In this document: piece after piece, positions 6,057-7,060 of the stretch
Numbering within the stretch: the first letter of the stretch is position 1
Layout: each line of letters opens with the position of its first letter
Source: an uncultured Spirochaetaceae bacterium
GTDB taxonomy: Bacteria; Spirochaetota; Spirochaetia; Sphaerochaetales; Sphaerochaetaceae
Reading direction: 5' to 3'
Length of the DNA: 7,060 nt
Assembly: GCA_944389985.1 (NCBI GenBank)
Contig: CALXON010000120.1
Coordinates: 1-7,060, forward strand
Translations under genes and position numbers: made by a program
The notes under the pieces: generated by a model
Database searches by the model: none
The model's input: only the letters and a program-made list of their open reading frames with translations
What the model was told of the DNA's origin: nothing

Positions 6057-6125
6057 CCGGGTATGAGAAGCGACTGGAGAAGACCGGAAGAATATGATCA
6101 GCCCGGAGAAGGGGAGAAACGCATA

Positions 6126-6908
6126 ATGCTCTTCGTGGCATATGACGGTTCTCCCTTTCATGGATGGCAGGCACAGGGAAACGCTGAGTCGGTCCAGTCC
6201 GTGATCTCCTCCACGATCTCATCAGTGCTGGGGAAGGAGACCGTGGTCTACGCTTCAGGGCGTACCGATAAGGGAGTGCATGCGCTCAGACAGGGGTGCC
6301 ATTTCGACACCTCGTCTTCCATCGATCCAGAGAAGTATGCTGTAATACTCAACACAAGGCTTCCGAAAACGATCCGTGTCCTCTCCTCCGGGGAGGCTCC
6401 CGAGGGCTTCCATTCAAGATTCTCCACGATGTCCAGGGAGTACTGGTACCTTATAAAGTCCGTCAGGGACATGCTTCCTTTTGATGACAGGCACATCACC
6501 CCTGTGAAGATGCTGCCGGATCTGGAGATCCTCTCCTCCTATGCGTCCGTATTGCAGGGCACTCATGATTTCACGACATTCGCATCGGCAAGGGATCTCT
6601 CCCCATCACATTTCCGTGACATCTATATATCAGAATGGGACAGGACCGAGGATATCTACGGTTATCCAGTCCTCCGCTACAGAGTCGCCGGCAATGCCTT
6701 CCTATATCATCAGGTGAGAAGCATGGTCGGAACGATGCTCGAAGCAGCCTGGACCGGAGAGAGCACAGAGCAGTTCCGTGACAGGCTTGAGGCGAAAGAC
6801 AGGAGCATGGCTCTCAGAACCGCGCTTCCTGATGGTCTATATCTTGCAGATGTGAGCTATGATAGTGAGAAATACCAGTGGTTTGAGGATGAGTATGGCA
6901 GAGACTGA
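6126..6908 (+). CDS. truA: tRNA pseudouridine synthase A (tRNA pseudouridine 38-40 synthase)
   Basis: TruA converts uridines 38-40 of the tRNA anticodon arm to pseudouridine. With this start the protein has 260 residues, the usual family length. Visible signatures: FVAYDGSPFHGWQ near the N-terminus, the catalytic motif GRTDKGVHA with Asp48 as nucleophile, FHSRFSTMSREYWYLI, the GTHDFTTFA motif, RVAGNAFLYHQVRSMVGTMLE and the C-terminal LPDGLYLADVSY. The frame is open back to an ATG at 6063, which would add 21 charged, unconserved residues. I prefer 6126 because GGGGAG at 6111-6116 stands nine bases before it and because the first residues then match the family. The predicted transcription start is near 6063, which fits a leader of about 60 bases but would also allow leaderless translation from 6063. 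Its stop overlaps the next gene by 14 bases, suggesting translational coupling. Confidence 0.93.
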   Translation: MLFVAYDGSPFHGWQAQGNAESVQSVISSTISSVLGKETVVYASGRTDKGVHALRQGCHFDTSSSIDPEKYAVILNTRLPKTIRVLSSGEAPEGFHSRFSTMSREYWYLIKSVRDMLPFDDRHITPVKMLPDLEILSSYASVLQGTHDFTTFASARDLSPSHFRDIYISEWDRTEDIYGYPVLRYRVAGNAFLYHQVRSMVGTMLEAAWTGESTEQFRDRLEAKDRSMALRTALPDGLYLADVSYDSEKYQWFEDEYGRD

Positions 6909-7060
6909 AGAATATCTTATGACGCTTCTTGATGAGGCTGAGAGGAACATCATCTCCGACCCTCTCGGAGAGATCATCGAGCCATGCTCATACAGGCTGA
7001 GAAAGGAAGAACGGCAGAAGGATAACACGGACTTTTATGCGGAGTGCGCTTCATGCCACC
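6895..7060 (+). CDS. Unrecognised protein, N-terminal part (runs off the window)
   Basis: An open frame of 55 codons continues past the window edge. The ATG at 6895 has GAGG at 6885-6888 six bases upstream; an in-frame ATG at 6889 would leave no room for a ribosome site. It overlaps the last 14 bases of truA in another frame, a typical operon arrangement. The visible part is hydrophilic, begins MAETEEYLMTLLDEAERN, has no signal peptide and ends in YAECASCH, where two Cys two residues apart could bind metal. I cannot name it. A family 4 uracil-DNA glycosylase, whose Fe-S cluster Cys pair follows a variable N-terminus, is one speculative possibility. The CxxCH spelling of a c-type haem site is probably chance, since there is no export signal. 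Confidence 0.65.
   Translation, partial: MAETEEYLMTLLDEAERNIISDPLGEIIEPCSYRLRKEERQKDNTDFYAECASCH

Noticed and set aside
7042..7059. CxxCH as a c-type haem attachment site
   Set aside because: The protein has no signal peptide and the motif is short; a zinc or Fe-S site or chance is more likely.

Overview
The window looks like a spirochaete chromosome, probably a gut or rumen Sphaerochaeta- or Treponema-like lineage (an inference). The basis is an alanyl-tRNA synthetase gene that ends right after its editing/SAD domain with no C-terminal extension (the short form I recall from spirochaetes), a loosely conforming lipobox, a surface-type GLUG-repeat lipoprotein and moderate GC. No mobile element, CRISPR array, tRNA or rRNA was seen.

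Left part (1-3310): the 3' end of alaS, broken by an in-frame amber codon at 31-33, ends at 186 and is followed by a rho-independent terminator (207-243). The roughly 140 bp after it hold an 8-C homopolymer inside a plausible promoter spacer, a second extended -10 element and a strong Shine-Dalgarno. These lead into a large lipoprotein gene (385-3251) with a GLUG lead-in module and about 19 GG[IL]xG repeats. The gene is split by a one-base frameshift near 1212; restoring one A would give a single 955-aa protein. It ends at a 16-bp hairpin terminator lying between convergent genes. The gene is visibly more AT-rich than what follows.

Right part (3311-7060): a minus-strand gene for a small single-pass membrane protein of unknown function (3324-3833) is divergent from a LarA-family (DUF2088) nickel-pincer racemase/epimerase homologue (3884-5233) that keeps the catalytic His/Lys set. 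Next come a secreted protein made of three tandem PepSY domains (5308-6024), tRNA pseudouridine synthase truA (6126-6908) and the start of an unrecognised gene overlapping the truA end (6895 to the window edge).

The genes do not form an evident pathway: mostly single units of housekeeping, cell-envelope and metabolic type, with only truA and the last gene clearly coupled. The points most worth a second look are the C8 tract in a candidate promoter of the surface lipoprotein (possible phase variation), the two single-base lesions within 1.2 kb (amber in alaS, frameshift in the lipoprotein), and a recurring TGCTAnnAT extended -10 motif that in two places sits only six bases before an ATG. I found no convincing new multi-gene system.
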